Source: Pseudogracilibacillus sp037892545 (lineage in GTDB: Bacteria; Bacillota; Bacilli; Bacillales; Amphibacillaceae). Taken from it: a stretch of 64,000 nt of DNA. Below, one piece after another: positions 8,381 to 16,164 of the stretch. The DNA lies in NCBI RefSeq assembly GCF_037892545.1, contig NZ_JBBKBG010000011.1, forward strand, positions 1 to 64,000, read 5' to 3'. The notes below the pieces were generated by a model, which had not been told where the DNA came from, searched no databases, and saw only the letters and a program-made list of their open reading frames with translations. Each line of letters opens with the position of its first letter. Positions within the stretch are counted from its first letter, which is position 1. The position numbers were made by a program, and so were the translations under genes.

Positions 8381-8872
8381 TTAATATCCCTCATCTTGTC
8401 GTTGAAAATTCACTTCATTTTTTTCATAGTATGCTTCCATAATATCTTGTTCGGAAAAACCAAGCATACTCGCCAATTGGATATACATTTGGAACATCGC
8501 TTTATATCGTTCTTCCGTCTGTTCCTTATAAAATTGCATACATACTGCAAACAACTCGTTAAAGGTAATCGTCATATTTTTTTGTTCCGCTTTTGGTGTA
8601 GTTTCTAATGTAGAAAATGTATACCCTTTATGTAGACCTAATGACAATAAAAAGTGGATATTATCAACATATTCTTCCAACATTACTTCTTTCGTGGATG
8701 CTTCCTTTTTACTCCAAAATTTAAAACAGCGTGTTTCATTTGCTAGCTCCCCTGTTTCAACGAGCAAGGCTAAAAAACGCTCTTCTAATAAATCTGCTCC
8801 ATCTAATTGATGGTTTTTACTTATGTAATCATCTAATTTTTGTTGCATATCAAATAATGTATCCCAGTTCAC
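8381..8872 (-). CDS. Dimeric all-alpha dUTP diphosphatase (dUTPase_2 family)
   Basis: This 163-residue all-helical protein belongs to the dimeric dUTPase / MazG-like NTP pyrophosphatase fold, which hydrolyses dUTP to dUMP to keep uracil out of DNA. The metal-binding signature is visible as EERFLALLVETGELANE followed by a second helix with EEYVDNIHF. This is unlike the trimeric beta-type dUTPase. The start is GTG 8872 (MNWDTLFDMQ) with GGGGAGG at good spacing; no ATG fits. It is immediately upstream of the ysdC-type peptidase in the same direction. The family assignment is firm, but exact substrate preference is inferred. Confidence 0.88.
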   Translation of the reverse strand: MNWDTLFDMQQKLDDYISKNHQLDGADLLEERFLALLVETGELANETRCFKFWSKKEASTKEVMLEEYVDNIHFLLSLGLHKGYTFSTLETTPKAEQKNMTITFNELFAVCMQFYKEQTEERYKAMFQMYIQLASMLGFSEQDIMEAYYEKNEVNFQRQDEGY

Positions 8873-8931
8873 TGTACAACCTCCCCAAAAATTATTGTAT
8901 CATATTTTTTATGGAATCGTATACAAGTGCT

Positions 8932-8960
8932 TTGTTTCTTTTTCTAAAAAAGTTTATACT
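8932..8960 (+). promoter_or_regulatory. Sigma-A promoter of the aldehyde dehydrogenase gene
   Basis: TTGTTT (8932-8937) and TATACT (8955-8960) are 17 nt apart, followed by the GGAAGGAG ribosome binding site of the aldehyde dehydrogenase gene. It lies in the divergent gap with the dUTPase gene. Confidence 0.65.
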
Positions 8961-8987
8961 GTACGATAAAGGAAGGAGTCGATCATC

Positions 8988-10415
8988 ATGGTTCAACAAC
9001 TTATTCAGCAATATATAAATGGAGAATGGATGGATTCTACAAATAAAAGTACTATCGATGTGATCAATCCTGCTACAGAGGAAGTGTTCGCGCAAGTGGC
9101 AGACGGGTCAGCAGAAGATGTGGATAAGGCAGTACAAGCAGCAAAAACCGCTTTTCGATCTTTTTCTAACACAACCGTGAAAGAAAGAATGGATTTATTG
9201 CAACGTATTATCGATGTATATGAATCAAGAAAAGATGATTTTATTACAACCATCTCAAATGAACTAGGGGCTACCTTATTTTTAAGTGAAAAAGTCCACT
9301 ATGTATCAGGCTTAGAACATTTTAAACAGGCAAAACGACAATTGGAAACATATTCGTTTGAAGAAAAACAAGGTGACACCATTATTCGTAAAGAAGCAAT
9401 TGGGGTAAGTGGATTAATTACGCCGTGGAACTTCCCGACAAATCAAACCGCTATAAAGATTGCAGGAGCTTTAGCTGCTGGTAGTACCGTTGTATTAAAA
9501 CCATCCGAATTAACCCCTATTTCAGCCGTTATTTTAGCAGAAGTATTACATGAAGCTGGCGTACCAAAAGGGGTATTTAACTTAGTAAACGGATATGGTC
9601 ATTCGGTTGGACATGCGATAAGTGGACATCCGGGTATTGATTTTGTATCCTTTACAGGTTCCAATGAAACAGGCAAAAAGATTTCCATACGTGCTGCAGA
9701 AACAGTGAAAAAAGTAGCATTAGAACTCGGTGGGAAATCTCCGATGATTATTTTAGACGACTTTGACATGGAGCAAGCAGCAAAAATCGCACTGTCGAAT
9801 GTAACGTTTAACTGTGGTCAAGTATGTACGTTAGCATCTCGGACATTCGTTCCAGCCCATAAAGAAACGGAATTTTTACAAGCATTAAAAGAAATTTATG
9901 ATAGTTATGTCGTCGGGCTACCAACTGATAAAACGACTCGTATTGGCCCTGTCATTTCTGCTAAACAGTTTGACCGGGTGCAATATTATATGAAAAAAGG
10001 GATCGAAGAAGGTGCAACATTATTTTTAGGCGGAACAGGAAAACCAGCCGGATTAGAAACAGGCTATTTCGTAAAACCTACTATTTTTACCAATGTGACA
10101 AATGATATGACGATTGCTCAGGAGGAAATTTTTGGTCCAGTCATGTCTGTTATAACGTATGACACCATTGAGGAAGCATTAGAAATGGCAAATGATACAA
10201 TATACGGACTAGCTGGTTACGTATTAGGAAATAATCGTGACACGGTAAAATATGTCGCAAATGAAATTCGTGCAGGTGAGATTTCCATTAATGGCGGTGC
10301 AACAGATTATGGTGCACCATTTGGAGGATACAAACAATCTGGCATTGGCCGTGAATGTGGTGTGTACGGGATGGAGGAATATTTAGAAGTAAAAGCCGTC
10401 TTAGGCTTTACATGA
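8988..10415 (+). CDS. NAD(P)-dependent aldehyde dehydrogenase
   Basis: This 475-residue enzyme oxidises an aldehyde to the carboxylic acid. The full family architecture is present: ITPWNFPTNQ and VVLKPSELTP (cofactor site), FTGSNETGK, the general-base Glu E246 in LELGGKSP and the catalytic Cys C280 in FNCGQVC. EIFGPVMSV and APFGGYKQSGIGRE lie near the C-terminus. The closest type I can name is the general aldehyde dehydrogenase of Bacillus and staphylococci with N-terminus YINGEW; the substrate is unknown. The ATG has GGAAGGAG about 10 nt upstream. It is a single-gene plus-strand unit among minus-strand genes and is followed by repeat element A. Confidence 0.93.
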   Translation: MVQQLIQQYINGEWMDSTNKSTIDVINPATEEVFAQVADGSAEDVDKAVQAAKTAFRSFSNTTVKERMDLLQRIIDVYESRKDDFITTISNELGATLFLSEKVHYVSGLEHFKQAKRQLETYSFEEKQGDTIIRKEAIGVSGLITPWNFPTNQTAIKIAGALAAGSTVVLKPSELTPISAVILAEVLHEAGVPKGVFNLVNGYGHSVGHAISGHPGIDFVSFTGSNETGKKISIRAAETVKKVALELGGKSPMIILDDFDMEQAAKIALSNVTFNCGQVCTLASRTFVPAHKETEFLQALKEIYDSYVVGLPTDKTTRIGPVISAKQFDRVQYYMKKGIEEGATLFLGGTGKPAGLETGYFVKPTIFTNVTNDMTIAQEEIFGPVMSVITYDTIEEALEMANDTIYGLAGYVLGNNRDTVKYVANEIRAGEISINGGATDYGAPFGGYKQSGIGRECGVYGMEEYLEVKAVLGFT

Positions 10416-10426
10416 GTTATAAATTA

Positions 10427-10745
10427 AAACTACCAGTGTGAACTGTAGTTTGTTCTGTGGCCTAAATGCCTTTGTGATCAGCTACAGCTTAAAAGGCCCA
10501 CAGAACAACCTCCTTTTGCACTTCATTATTCACTTTTGGGTTGCATTCTTGCAACTTCGGCATGTATTCTTGCAACTTTGGAGTGTATTCTTGCAACTTT
10601 GGGTTGCATTCTTGCAACTTCGGTATGTATTCTTGCAACTTCCTGTTCCCATTTTAGCTTAACAAGATAATATGCATTTTCAATAACATCCTAAAAGCTA
10701 CCGCCCCCATCAGTAAAACTAGGCGTTTTCAAATGTATAATAAAA
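10427..10745. repeat. Repeat element A: conserved head hairpin, five 21-bp units with TTGCAA core, conserved tail
   Basis: This 319-nt gap holds no gene. It opens with a short hairpin AAACTAC...GTAGTTT (10427-10433, 10445-10451) followed by TTGTTCTGTGG. An inverted copy of part of that head lies at 10494-10506 and could form a larger stem with 10452-10463. Five exact 21-bp units follow, starting at 10545, 10566, 10587, 10608 and 10629, each beginning with the invariant ATTCTTGCAACT. The element ends with GTTTTCAAATGTATAATAAA (10725-10744). Head, unit and tail all recur in element B at 49.3-49.8 kb. It appears to be a dispersed non-coding family. Confidence 0.85.
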
Positions 10746-10779
10746 GGTATGGTACGAAACGCCTCGTACTTTGCCTTTT
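10742..10779 (-). terminator. Terminator after the PH-domain gene
   Basis: An imperfect 16-bp stem (10742-10757, 10764-10779) lies just beyond the stop of the minus-strand PH-domain gene and is followed on that strand by TTTTATTA. It abuts the tail of repeat element A. Confidence 0.6.
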
Positions 10780-10783
10780 CATG

Positions 10784-11233
10784 TTACTTTTTCTCAACTT
10801 CTATACTTTTATTTTTCGATTGTAGGTTACGAATAAAGGCATCTTTTTCTTTAGGGGAGACAATGACCATATCATATGTATTATAATGAATTTCCATTCG
10901 ATCGACTGATAATGCGGGGGCTGATAGAAGCGATTTTGTCGCCTTTATTTTTCTAATATTTGCGATATGTATAGTTGTTCGAAAAGGTCCTGACACGATA
11001 TATAGTTGTTCTTCCGTTACTTTATAATTCGTCCCAAACCAAATCCATAAAAGGAACATATTCATCAATAGACCGAAAATATATACTATCATGCTTCTGT
11101 CTATAATCATGAGGAAACACATGAATATAATGGTTCCCCAAATAAACAAGGCAAACCAACCATCTTTTTTTGAAGTGAAATTCACGTCATTGTTTGTATC
11201 AGGAGTTTGTTTCACTCTTGTTTCATCCCCCAT
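10784..11233 (-). CDS. Membrane protein with bacterial PH domain
   Basis: This is a 149-residue protein of unknown function. A polar N-terminus is followed by two membrane segments (WFALFIWGTIIFMCFLMII and VYIFGLLMNMFLLWIWFG). Then comes a compact beta domain, YKVTEEQLYIVSGPFRTTI with IRKIKATKS and VIVSPKEKDAFIRNL, typical of the short bacterial pleckstrin-homology-like (YyaB-type) proteins. The first 22 nt overlap the end of the HD-domain gene, so the two are translationally coupled. ATG 11233 is used; GTG 11215, which has GGGGG upstream, is an alternative. No partner beyond the neighbours can be named. Confidence 0.72.
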   Translation of the reverse strand: MGDETRVKQTPDTNNDVNFTSKKDGWFALFIWGTIIFMCFLMIIDRSMIVYIFGLLMNMFLLWIWFGTNYKVTEEQLYIVSGPFRTTIHIANIRKIKATKSLLSAPALSVDRMEIHYNTYDMVIVSPKEKDAFIRNLQSKNKSIEVEKK

Positions 11234-11853
11234 TCTTCAAAAAATTGCGCTAAAAATTGTTCCATAAAATGATGACGTTGTGTCGCAATTCGTTTCCCTT
11301 CTACTGTATTCATCGTCTCTTTTAATAGGAGCAATTTTTCATAAAAATGGTTAATAGCAGAAGATTTTTCGTTACGATATTGTGCAAGTGTCATATTTGT
11401 GCGTGGTTGGATAGTCGGATCATATATCGCTTGCCCTTTTGCTCCACTATATTGGAATGTTCGTGCAATCCCAATCGCTCCAAGTGCATCAAGACGATCT
11501 GCATCTTGCACGACTTGTGCTTCTAATGTCTGTACCTTTTTACCCGTACCCCCTTTAAAGGATATCGTTTGAATGATTTCCATGATGTGATGGATGGCTT
11601 CTTCTGAGACTTCTATTGTATGAAGCCAATCGACGATTTCTTGTAATGCAGCTGTTTCATCGTCAACGATTTTATCGTCTGCTACATCATGCAATAATGC
11701 TGCCATTGTTACGATAAATAAGTTTGCACCTTCTTGTTCTGCTATCTCTTTTGCTATATTTGTTACCCTCACTATATGATACCAATCATGTCCAGTCGTT
11801 TCATTTACTAATTTATCCTTTACCCATCGTTCCGTTTGTTCTATTTTGTCCAT
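11212..11853 (-). CDS. HD-domain phosphohydrolase (YpgQ/YedJ type)
   Basis: This 213-residue cytoplasmic metal-dependent hydrolase has HD signatures in order: GHDWYHIVRV, ALLHDVADDK and, about 60 residues on, VQDADRLDALGAIGIAR. The layout matches B. subtilis YpgQ and E. coli YedJ; YpgQ has been described as a nucleotide pyrophosphohydrolase, so a nucleotide substrate is a reasonable guess. ATG 11853 is chosen because AGGGG lies 8 nt upstream; the frame also has ATGs at 11877 and 11871 without that spacing. It overlaps the PH-domain gene downstream and starts 36 nt after the membrane protein gene upstream. Confidence 0.85.
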   Translation of the reverse strand: MDKIEQTERWVKDKLVNETTGHDWYHIVRVTNIAKEIAEQEGANLFIVTMAALLHDVADDKIVDDETAALQEIVDWLHTIEVSEEAIHHIMEIIQTISFKGGTGKKVQTLEAQVVQDADRLDALGAIGIARTFQYSGAKGQAIYDPTIQPRTNMTLAQYRNEKSSAINHFYEKLLLLKETMNTVEGKRIATQRHHFMEQFLAQFFEEWGMKQE

Positions 11854-11889
11854 CACATTGTCCCCTACCATTATCATTATCTAGTAAAA

Positions 11890-12312
11890 TTATGACACCT
11901 TTTCGTCCGAATTACTACCTTTTATACAATCTAGAAGTACATATCCAAAAACTAATCCAACTACTGTCGGTAAAATATATTCTCCAACGATGAACACATC
12001 CATAACAGGGAATAAGTTGACATAAGAGAGAACAAATATAATTAATACGAATAAATTCGGTAATGCAACAACAAAAAATTTCATCCAATCATATGACCAC
12101 TTGTTATATTGCTTCCATTCTAGGATCAATTTTGGTAGACGAAGCAACATTCCTAAAATGATAGGAAAAACAACGGTAAAAATCATTAAAGGACGAAAGA
12201 GAAATTCTTCTTTCATTAAAATCACAAGAGACATTCGCCACTGTATTGCACCATAAAATAAAAAACCTATGACAAGCATCCAACAAAACATATACAAAAA
12301 GCGTTTCATCAT
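11890..12312 (-). CDS. Uncharacterised four-helix membrane protein
   Basis: I do not recognise this 140-residue protein. It is very hydrophobic with about four membrane segments (around residues 5-23, 42-60, 82-102 and 110-130), linked by a basic loop (KLILEWKQYNKWSYDW) and ending in a short polar tail. The ATG pair at 12312/12309 has a modest GAAAGTAGG upstream. It is the first of three consecutive minus-strand genes (membrane, HD, PH) between rplT and the aldehyde dehydrogenase, an arrangement I do not know from B. subtilis. No function is proposed. Confidence 0.7.
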   Translation of the reverse strand: MMKRFLYMFCWMLVIGFLFYGAIQWRMSLVILMKEEFLFRPLMIFTVVFPIILGMLLRLPKLILEWKQYNKWSYDWMKFFVVALPNLFVLIIFVLSYVNLFPVMDVFIVGEYILPTVVGLVFGYVLLDCIKGSNSDEKVS

Positions 12313-12424
12313 CTACCTACTTTCTAATCGTGTTCCTTCTATCTTAACATGCTTTTTGTATTGTAACAGTAATTTTTTCGTATCATTCCATTATATTAGG
12401 GTTTCTTTCATATGCGAAAATAAA

Positions 12425-12460
12425 AAAACACAAAACCTTCTATAGAAAGTTTTGTGTTTT
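12425..12460 (-). terminator. Terminator of the infC-rpmI-rplT operon
   Basis: A 15-bp stem with one mismatch (12425-12439, 12446-12460) follows the rplT stop and is followed on the minus strand by a run of seven T. Confidence 0.85.
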
Positions 12461-12472
12461 ATTTATAGTGTC

Positions 12473-12829
12473 TTATTTTGTTGCTGCTTTAGCTTGTTCT
12501 ACTAATTTAGCGAATGCGTCTGCATCATTCACTGCTAATTCTGCTAACATTTTACGGTTAATATCTACTCCAGCAACTTTTAAACCGTGCATTAATTTGC
12601 TGTAAGAAATATCGTTTAAACGTGCTGCAGCGTTAATACGTGCGATCCATAATTTACGGAAATCACGTTTTCTTTGTTTACGGTCGCGGTAAGCGTAGTT
12701 ACCTGACTTCATCACCTGTTGTTTTGCGTTTTTGAATAATTTATGTTTTGCACCATAATAACCTTTTGATAATTTTAGAACACGTTTACGACGAGCGCGC
12801 GTAACTGTTCCACCTTTAACTCGTGCCAT
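12473..12829 (-). CDS. rplT: 50S ribosomal protein L20
   Basis: L20 binds 23S rRNA early in assembly of the large subunit. The 118-residue sequence is the standard length and near consensus (MARVKGGTVTRARRKRVLKL at the start; KLWIARINAAARLN and YSKLMHGLKVAGVDINRKML later). It is the last gene of infC-rpmI-rplT. In Bacillus L20 is also the repressor of this operon, acting on the infC leader, and a matching leader with terminator is present here. A terminator follows. Confidence 0.98.
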   Translation of the reverse strand: MARVKGGTVTRARRKRVLKLSKGYYGAKHKLFKNAKQQVMKSGNYAYRDRKQRKRDFRKLWIARINAAARLNDISYSKLMHGLKVAGVDINRKMLAELAVNDADAFAKLVEQAKAATK

Positions 12830-12879
12830 TGTTTCTACCTCCTAAGATTGTTCCTCTAATATATTGTGTAATTTTCCTA

Positions 12880-13074
12880 TTATCTAGGTAACATTTGATC
12901 GATACGTTTTAAATCACTTTCAGAAACCATTGCATTTTTACGTAATTTACGTTTCTGCTTCTGTGATTTGTTCGCGAATAAGTGACTTGTATATCCTTGT
13001 GCGCGTTTTAACTTTCCAGATGCAGTTCTTTTGAAACGTTTTGCAGATCCTCTATGTGTTTTCATTTTTGGCAT
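12880..13074 (-). CDS. rpmI: 50S ribosomal protein L35
   Basis: This small basic ribosomal protein of 64 residues begins MPKMKTHRGSAKRFKRTASG, the family consensus. An AAGGAGG-type site precedes the ATG. It lies between infC and rplT with gaps of 33 and 50 nt, the normal bacterial arrangement. Confidence 0.98.
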   Translation of the reverse strand: MPKMKTHRGSAKRFKRTASGKLKRAQGYTSHLFANKSQKQKRKLRKNAMVSESDLKRIDQMLPR

Positions 13075-13107
13075 GTCAATTTCCTCCTTAAATAATCCAG
13101 TAACAAA

Positions 13108-13623
13108 TTACTTTTCAGTGATTGGTGCAAGCATCATAAACATTTGACGCCCTTCCATTTTAGCTTTCGATTCAACAGTAGCGATGTCTTTTACCTCTTC
13201 TGCTAAACGATCCAGGACTTCTTGCCCTAATTCTTTGTGCGTAATAGCACGCCCTCTAAAACGGACAGATGCTTTCACTTTGTCCCCATTTTCGATGAAT
13301 TTACGTGCGTTTCTTAGTTTCGTATTAAAGTCGTGATCACCAATTCCTGGAGATAAACGAACTTCTTTTATGTTGATAACACGTTGTTTCTTACGTGCCT
13401 CTTTTTCCTTTTTCTGTTGTTCATAACGATACTTACCGTAGTCCATAATACGACATACTGGCGGTTTTGCACCAGGAGCTACTAAAACTAAATCTAAGTT
13501 TCTTGTTGCAGCAATCTCTAATGCTTCATCACGAGATTTTACTCCTAGTTGATCACCATTTGCATCAATTAGACGTACTTCTCTTGCACGAATCGACTGA
13601 TTCACATTCATCTCTTTGCTAAT
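13108..13623 (-). CDS. infC: Translation initiation factor IF-3 (AUU start)
   Basis: IF-3 binds the 30S subunit, proofreads the initiator codon and keeps subunits apart. The 171-residue product has the N-domain (SIRAREVRLIDANGDQLGV), the lysine-rich linker (EQQKKEKEARKKQ) and the C-domain (GDHDFNTKLRNARKFIENG). The start is ATT at 13623: GGAGG lies 9 nt upstream and the following residues (ISKEMNVNQSI) match the known Bacillus N-terminus. AUU is the classical rare infC start used in IF-3 autoregulation. The frame is open upstream to an ATG at 13680, but that would add an unconserved extension. First gene of the infC-rpmI-rplT operon. Confidence 0.93.
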   Translation of the reverse strand: MSKEMNVNQSIRAREVRLIDANGDQLGVKSRDEALEIAATRNLDLVLVAPGAKPPVCRIMDYGKYRYEQQKKEKEARKKQRVINIKEVRLSPGIGDHDFNTKLRNARKFIENGDKVKASVRFRGRAITHKELGQEVLDRLAEEVKDIATVESKAKMEGRQMFMMLAPITEK

Positions 13624-13827
13624 ATCTAGCCACCTCCGAAAATTTTTGATCCAGAATGACAAGATGATGAGCTTATCCAATTAAAAAATGTGGGCACACG
13701 AGTGCACCCACATTTATCTTCATCATTTTGAAAGATATTTAACCAGCCAACGACATTATGTGTTAGTCAGGTGAGAAGCGGGTGCTCCTACTTGTCTTTT
13801 AGATCGTGTCGAATGATTACATTCAAC
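13624..13827 (-). promoter_or_regulatory. infC leader, L20-type autoregulatory leader with terminator
   Basis: A roughly 200-nt untranslated leader precedes infC. It contains a terminator hairpin close to the gene: AAATGTGGG-type arms at 13686-13699 and 13702-13715 with wobble pairs, then TTTTTTAA. Upstream, at about 13740-13800, lies a structured segment including GTAGGAGCACCCGC and TGACTAACACATAATG. In Bacillus this leader is bound by L20 to cause premature termination. The assignment rests on position and the terminator; I could not run an Rfam search. Confidence 0.75.
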
Positions 13828-13833
13828 TTTTAT

Positions 13834-13862
13834 ATCATAACATGGTACATTTTATTTGTCAA
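13834..13862 (-). promoter_or_regulatory. Sigma-A promoter of infC-rpmI-rplT
   Basis: TTGACA (13862-13857) and TATGAT (13839-13834) are 17 nt apart on the minus strand, just after the thrS stop. This gives the operon its own start and defines the leader length. Confidence 0.85.
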
Positions 13863-13870
13863 ACAGACTT

Positions 13871-15808
13871 TTACTTTTTACTTACCTTTTCTGCAACTTC
13901 CTGTTGGATGAACGCAACAAACTCATCAAGGGACATCGTTTCTGTCTCTTTTTGTCCGTAACGACGAACATTTACTTCATCCGATTCCATTTCCTTATCC
14001 CCTAATACTAATGCGTAAGGAATTTTCTTTGTCTGTGCTTCACGGATTTTATAGCCTAATTTTTCTTCCCGAACATCTACTTCTACACGAATACCTGCCA
14101 TTCGTAACGTATCTTCGACTTTTTTCGCATAATCAGCATGAACAGCTAATGATACTGGAATGATGTGTACTTGTACAGGAGCAAGCCATGTTGGAAATGC
14201 GCCTTTATATTCTTCGATTAAATACGCTACAAAACGTTCCATCGTCGACACGACGCCACGGTGAATGACGACAGGACGATGATGTTTTCCATCTTCTCCA
14301 ATATAAGATAAATCAAATCTTTCCGCAACTTGATAGTCAAGCTGAACAGTTGATAATGTTTCATCATGTCCTAATGCAGTTTTTACTTGAACATCTAGTT
14401 TCGGTCCATAAAACGCTGCTTCCCCAATTGCTTCCACATACGGTAATTCGAGTTCATCCATCGTTTCTTTCAATGCTGTTTGTGCCATTTCCCACATGTA
14501 ATCATCATCAATATATTTCTCTTTATCTTCAGGATCTCTATAAGATAAACGGAAATAATAATCCGTAATGCCGAAATCTTTATAAACATGTTTAATTAAT
14601 TCGACGACGCGAATAAATTCATCTTTAATTTGGTCTGGACGAGCAAAAATATGGGCATCGTTTAACGTCATTCCTCTTACACGTTGTAACCCTGCTAACG
14701 CTCCTGACATTTCATAACGGTGCATCATACCAAGTTCAGCAATTCGAACAGGTAAATTACGATAACTATATAAATTGTTTTTATATACCATCATATGGTG
14801 TGGACAGTTCATTGGACGTAGAAAAAGTTCCTCATTATCCATATCCATCACTGGGAACATGTCATCCTGATAATGGTCATAATGTCCACTTGTTTTATAC
14901 AGTTCTGCACTTCCTAATACAGGTGTATAGACGTGGTCATATCCTAATTTTTCTTCTAAATCTACAATATAACGTTCGATAATACGACGAATGGTTGCTC
15001 CTTTTGGTAACCATAATGGTAAACCTTGTCCTACTTTTTGAGAAATAGTAAAGATCTCTAATTCTTTTCCTAATTTACGGTGATCGCGTTCTTTACGTTC
15101 TTCTAAAAGTTGTAAATAATCTTTTACTTCTTTTTCTTTTTCAAATGCTGTTCCGTAAATACGTTGCAACATTTGGTTGTCACTATCTCCTCGCCAGTAA
15201 GCTCCAGAAATACTTAATAATTTAAATGCTTTAATTTTCGAAGTTTGAGGTACGTGAACTCCTCGACAAAGGTCAAAAAATTCGCCTTGTTTATAAATCG
15301 TAACTTGTTCATCTTCAGGAATGGCATCGATTAATTCTAATTTTAAATCGTCCCCGATTTCTGCGAACATTTTTTTCGCTTCTTCACGTGATACTTCGAT
15401 TCGTTCAATTTCTAAATTTTCGTCAATAATACGTTGCATTTCTTTTTCAATTTTTGGTAAATCTTCTGGTGTAATAACATGTTCTAAATCCATATCATAG
15501 TAAAATCCTTCATCGATTACCGGACCAACACCAAATTTCACCTCACCAAATAAACGTTTGACAGCTTGAGCTAGTAAGTGTGCTGTCGAGTGGCGCATAA
15601 TATCAATACCTTCTTCATCACGGTATGTAATGATCTCAATTGCGGCATCTTTTTCAATAGGACGACGTAAATCATAATGTTCCCCATCTAATTTAATTGC
15701 TACTGCTTGTTTTCTTAAACCAGGAGAAATCGATTGGGCAATTTCTTCCCCTGTTACACCTTGTTCAAATTCTTTTGTATTTCCATCTGGAAACGTCATA
15801 GTAATCAT
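13871..15808 (-). CDS. thrS: Threonyl-tRNA synthetase
   Basis: This class II synthetase charges tRNA-Thr. The 645-residue protein is full length: N-terminal TGS domain (FPDGNTKEFEQGVTGEEIAQ), editing domain with HSTAHLLAQAV and a zinc-ligand-type C-R-G-V-H stretch, then the catalytic domain. The latter has LRPMNCPHHMMVYKN (zinc Cys), RIAELGMMHRYEMSGAL and GVVSTMERFVAYLIEE. The anticodon-binding domain closes the protein (LAPVQVHIIPVS). ATG 15808 has AAGGAG upstream. Expression is controlled by a T-box leader immediately upstream, so it should be induced on threonine starvation. Confidence 0.98.
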   Translation of the reverse strand: MITMTFPDGNTKEFEQGVTGEEIAQSISPGLRKQAVAIKLDGEHYDLRRPIEKDAAIEIITYRDEEGIDIMRHSTAHLLAQAVKRLFGEVKFGVGPVIDEGFYYDMDLEHVITPEDLPKIEKEMQRIIDENLEIERIEVSREEAKKMFAEIGDDLKLELIDAIPEDEQVTIYKQGEFFDLCRGVHVPQTSKIKAFKLLSISGAYWRGDSDNQMLQRIYGTAFEKEKEVKDYLQLLEERKERDHRKLGKELEIFTISQKVGQGLPLWLPKGATIRRIIERYIVDLEEKLGYDHVYTPVLGSAELYKTSGHYDHYQDDMFPVMDMDNEELFLRPMNCPHHMMVYKNNLYSYRNLPVRIAELGMMHRYEMSGALAGLQRVRGMTLNDAHIFARPDQIKDEFIRVVELIKHVYKDFGITDYYFRLSYRDPEDKEKYIDDDYMWEMAQTALKETMDELELPYVEAIGEAAFYGPKLDVQVKTALGHDETLSTVQLDYQVAERFDLSYIGEDGKHHRPVVIHRGVVSTMERFVAYLIEEYKGAFPTWLAPVQVHIIPVSLAVHADYAKKVEDTLRMAGIRVEVDVREEKLGYKIREAQTKKIPYALVLGDKEMESDEVNVRRYGQKETETMSLDEFVAFIQQEVAEKVSKK

Positions 15809-16129
15809 GCTAAAACACTCCTTCTTATATAGTTGACCATTATTTCTTTAAAAATAAAAATACTCCTCCCTTAAACAAAAGGGACGAGTATATATTCGTG
15901 GTTCCACCCTCATTTTCGAAACGTAACTTATACGTAAAAATGATTCGACTTCATTCTTTCGTTAACGGTGAAATCCGCTACAATATACTATTATTTCCAT
16001 TGTAGAGTTCAAAGGTGGTAATTATTTCGAATCGATAGCAGAAGCTTTCAGTCAATGGCTTCCTTTTCTGTCTATGATTACTTGAAACAATCGTGTCCTT
16101 CTCATAACTTCTCATATCAACTTTTTCTA
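15809..16129 (-). promoter_or_regulatory. T-box riboswitch of thrS
   Basis: The minus-strand leader carries the T-box sequence TGGAACCACG (15906-15897), followed by an intrinsic terminator (arms 15861-15870 and 15881-15890, then TTTTTATTTTT). Upstream, an internal-loop region contains ACC codons (16019-16014), suitable as a threonine specifier. Uncharged tRNA-Thr is expected to pair with the T-box bulge and switch terminator to antiterminator. The T-box and terminator are seen directly; the specifier position is inferred. Confidence 0.9.
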
Positions 16130-16135
16130 TTAAAA

Positions 16136-16164
16136 AGTATACCAAGAATATAACTATTTTTCAA
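16136..16164 (-). promoter_or_regulatory. Sigma-A promoter of thrS
   Basis: TTGAAA (16164-16159) and TATACT (16141-16136) are 17 nt apart on the minus strand and overlap the last codons of ytxC. Transcription would begin just upstream of the T-box structure. Confidence 0.78.
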
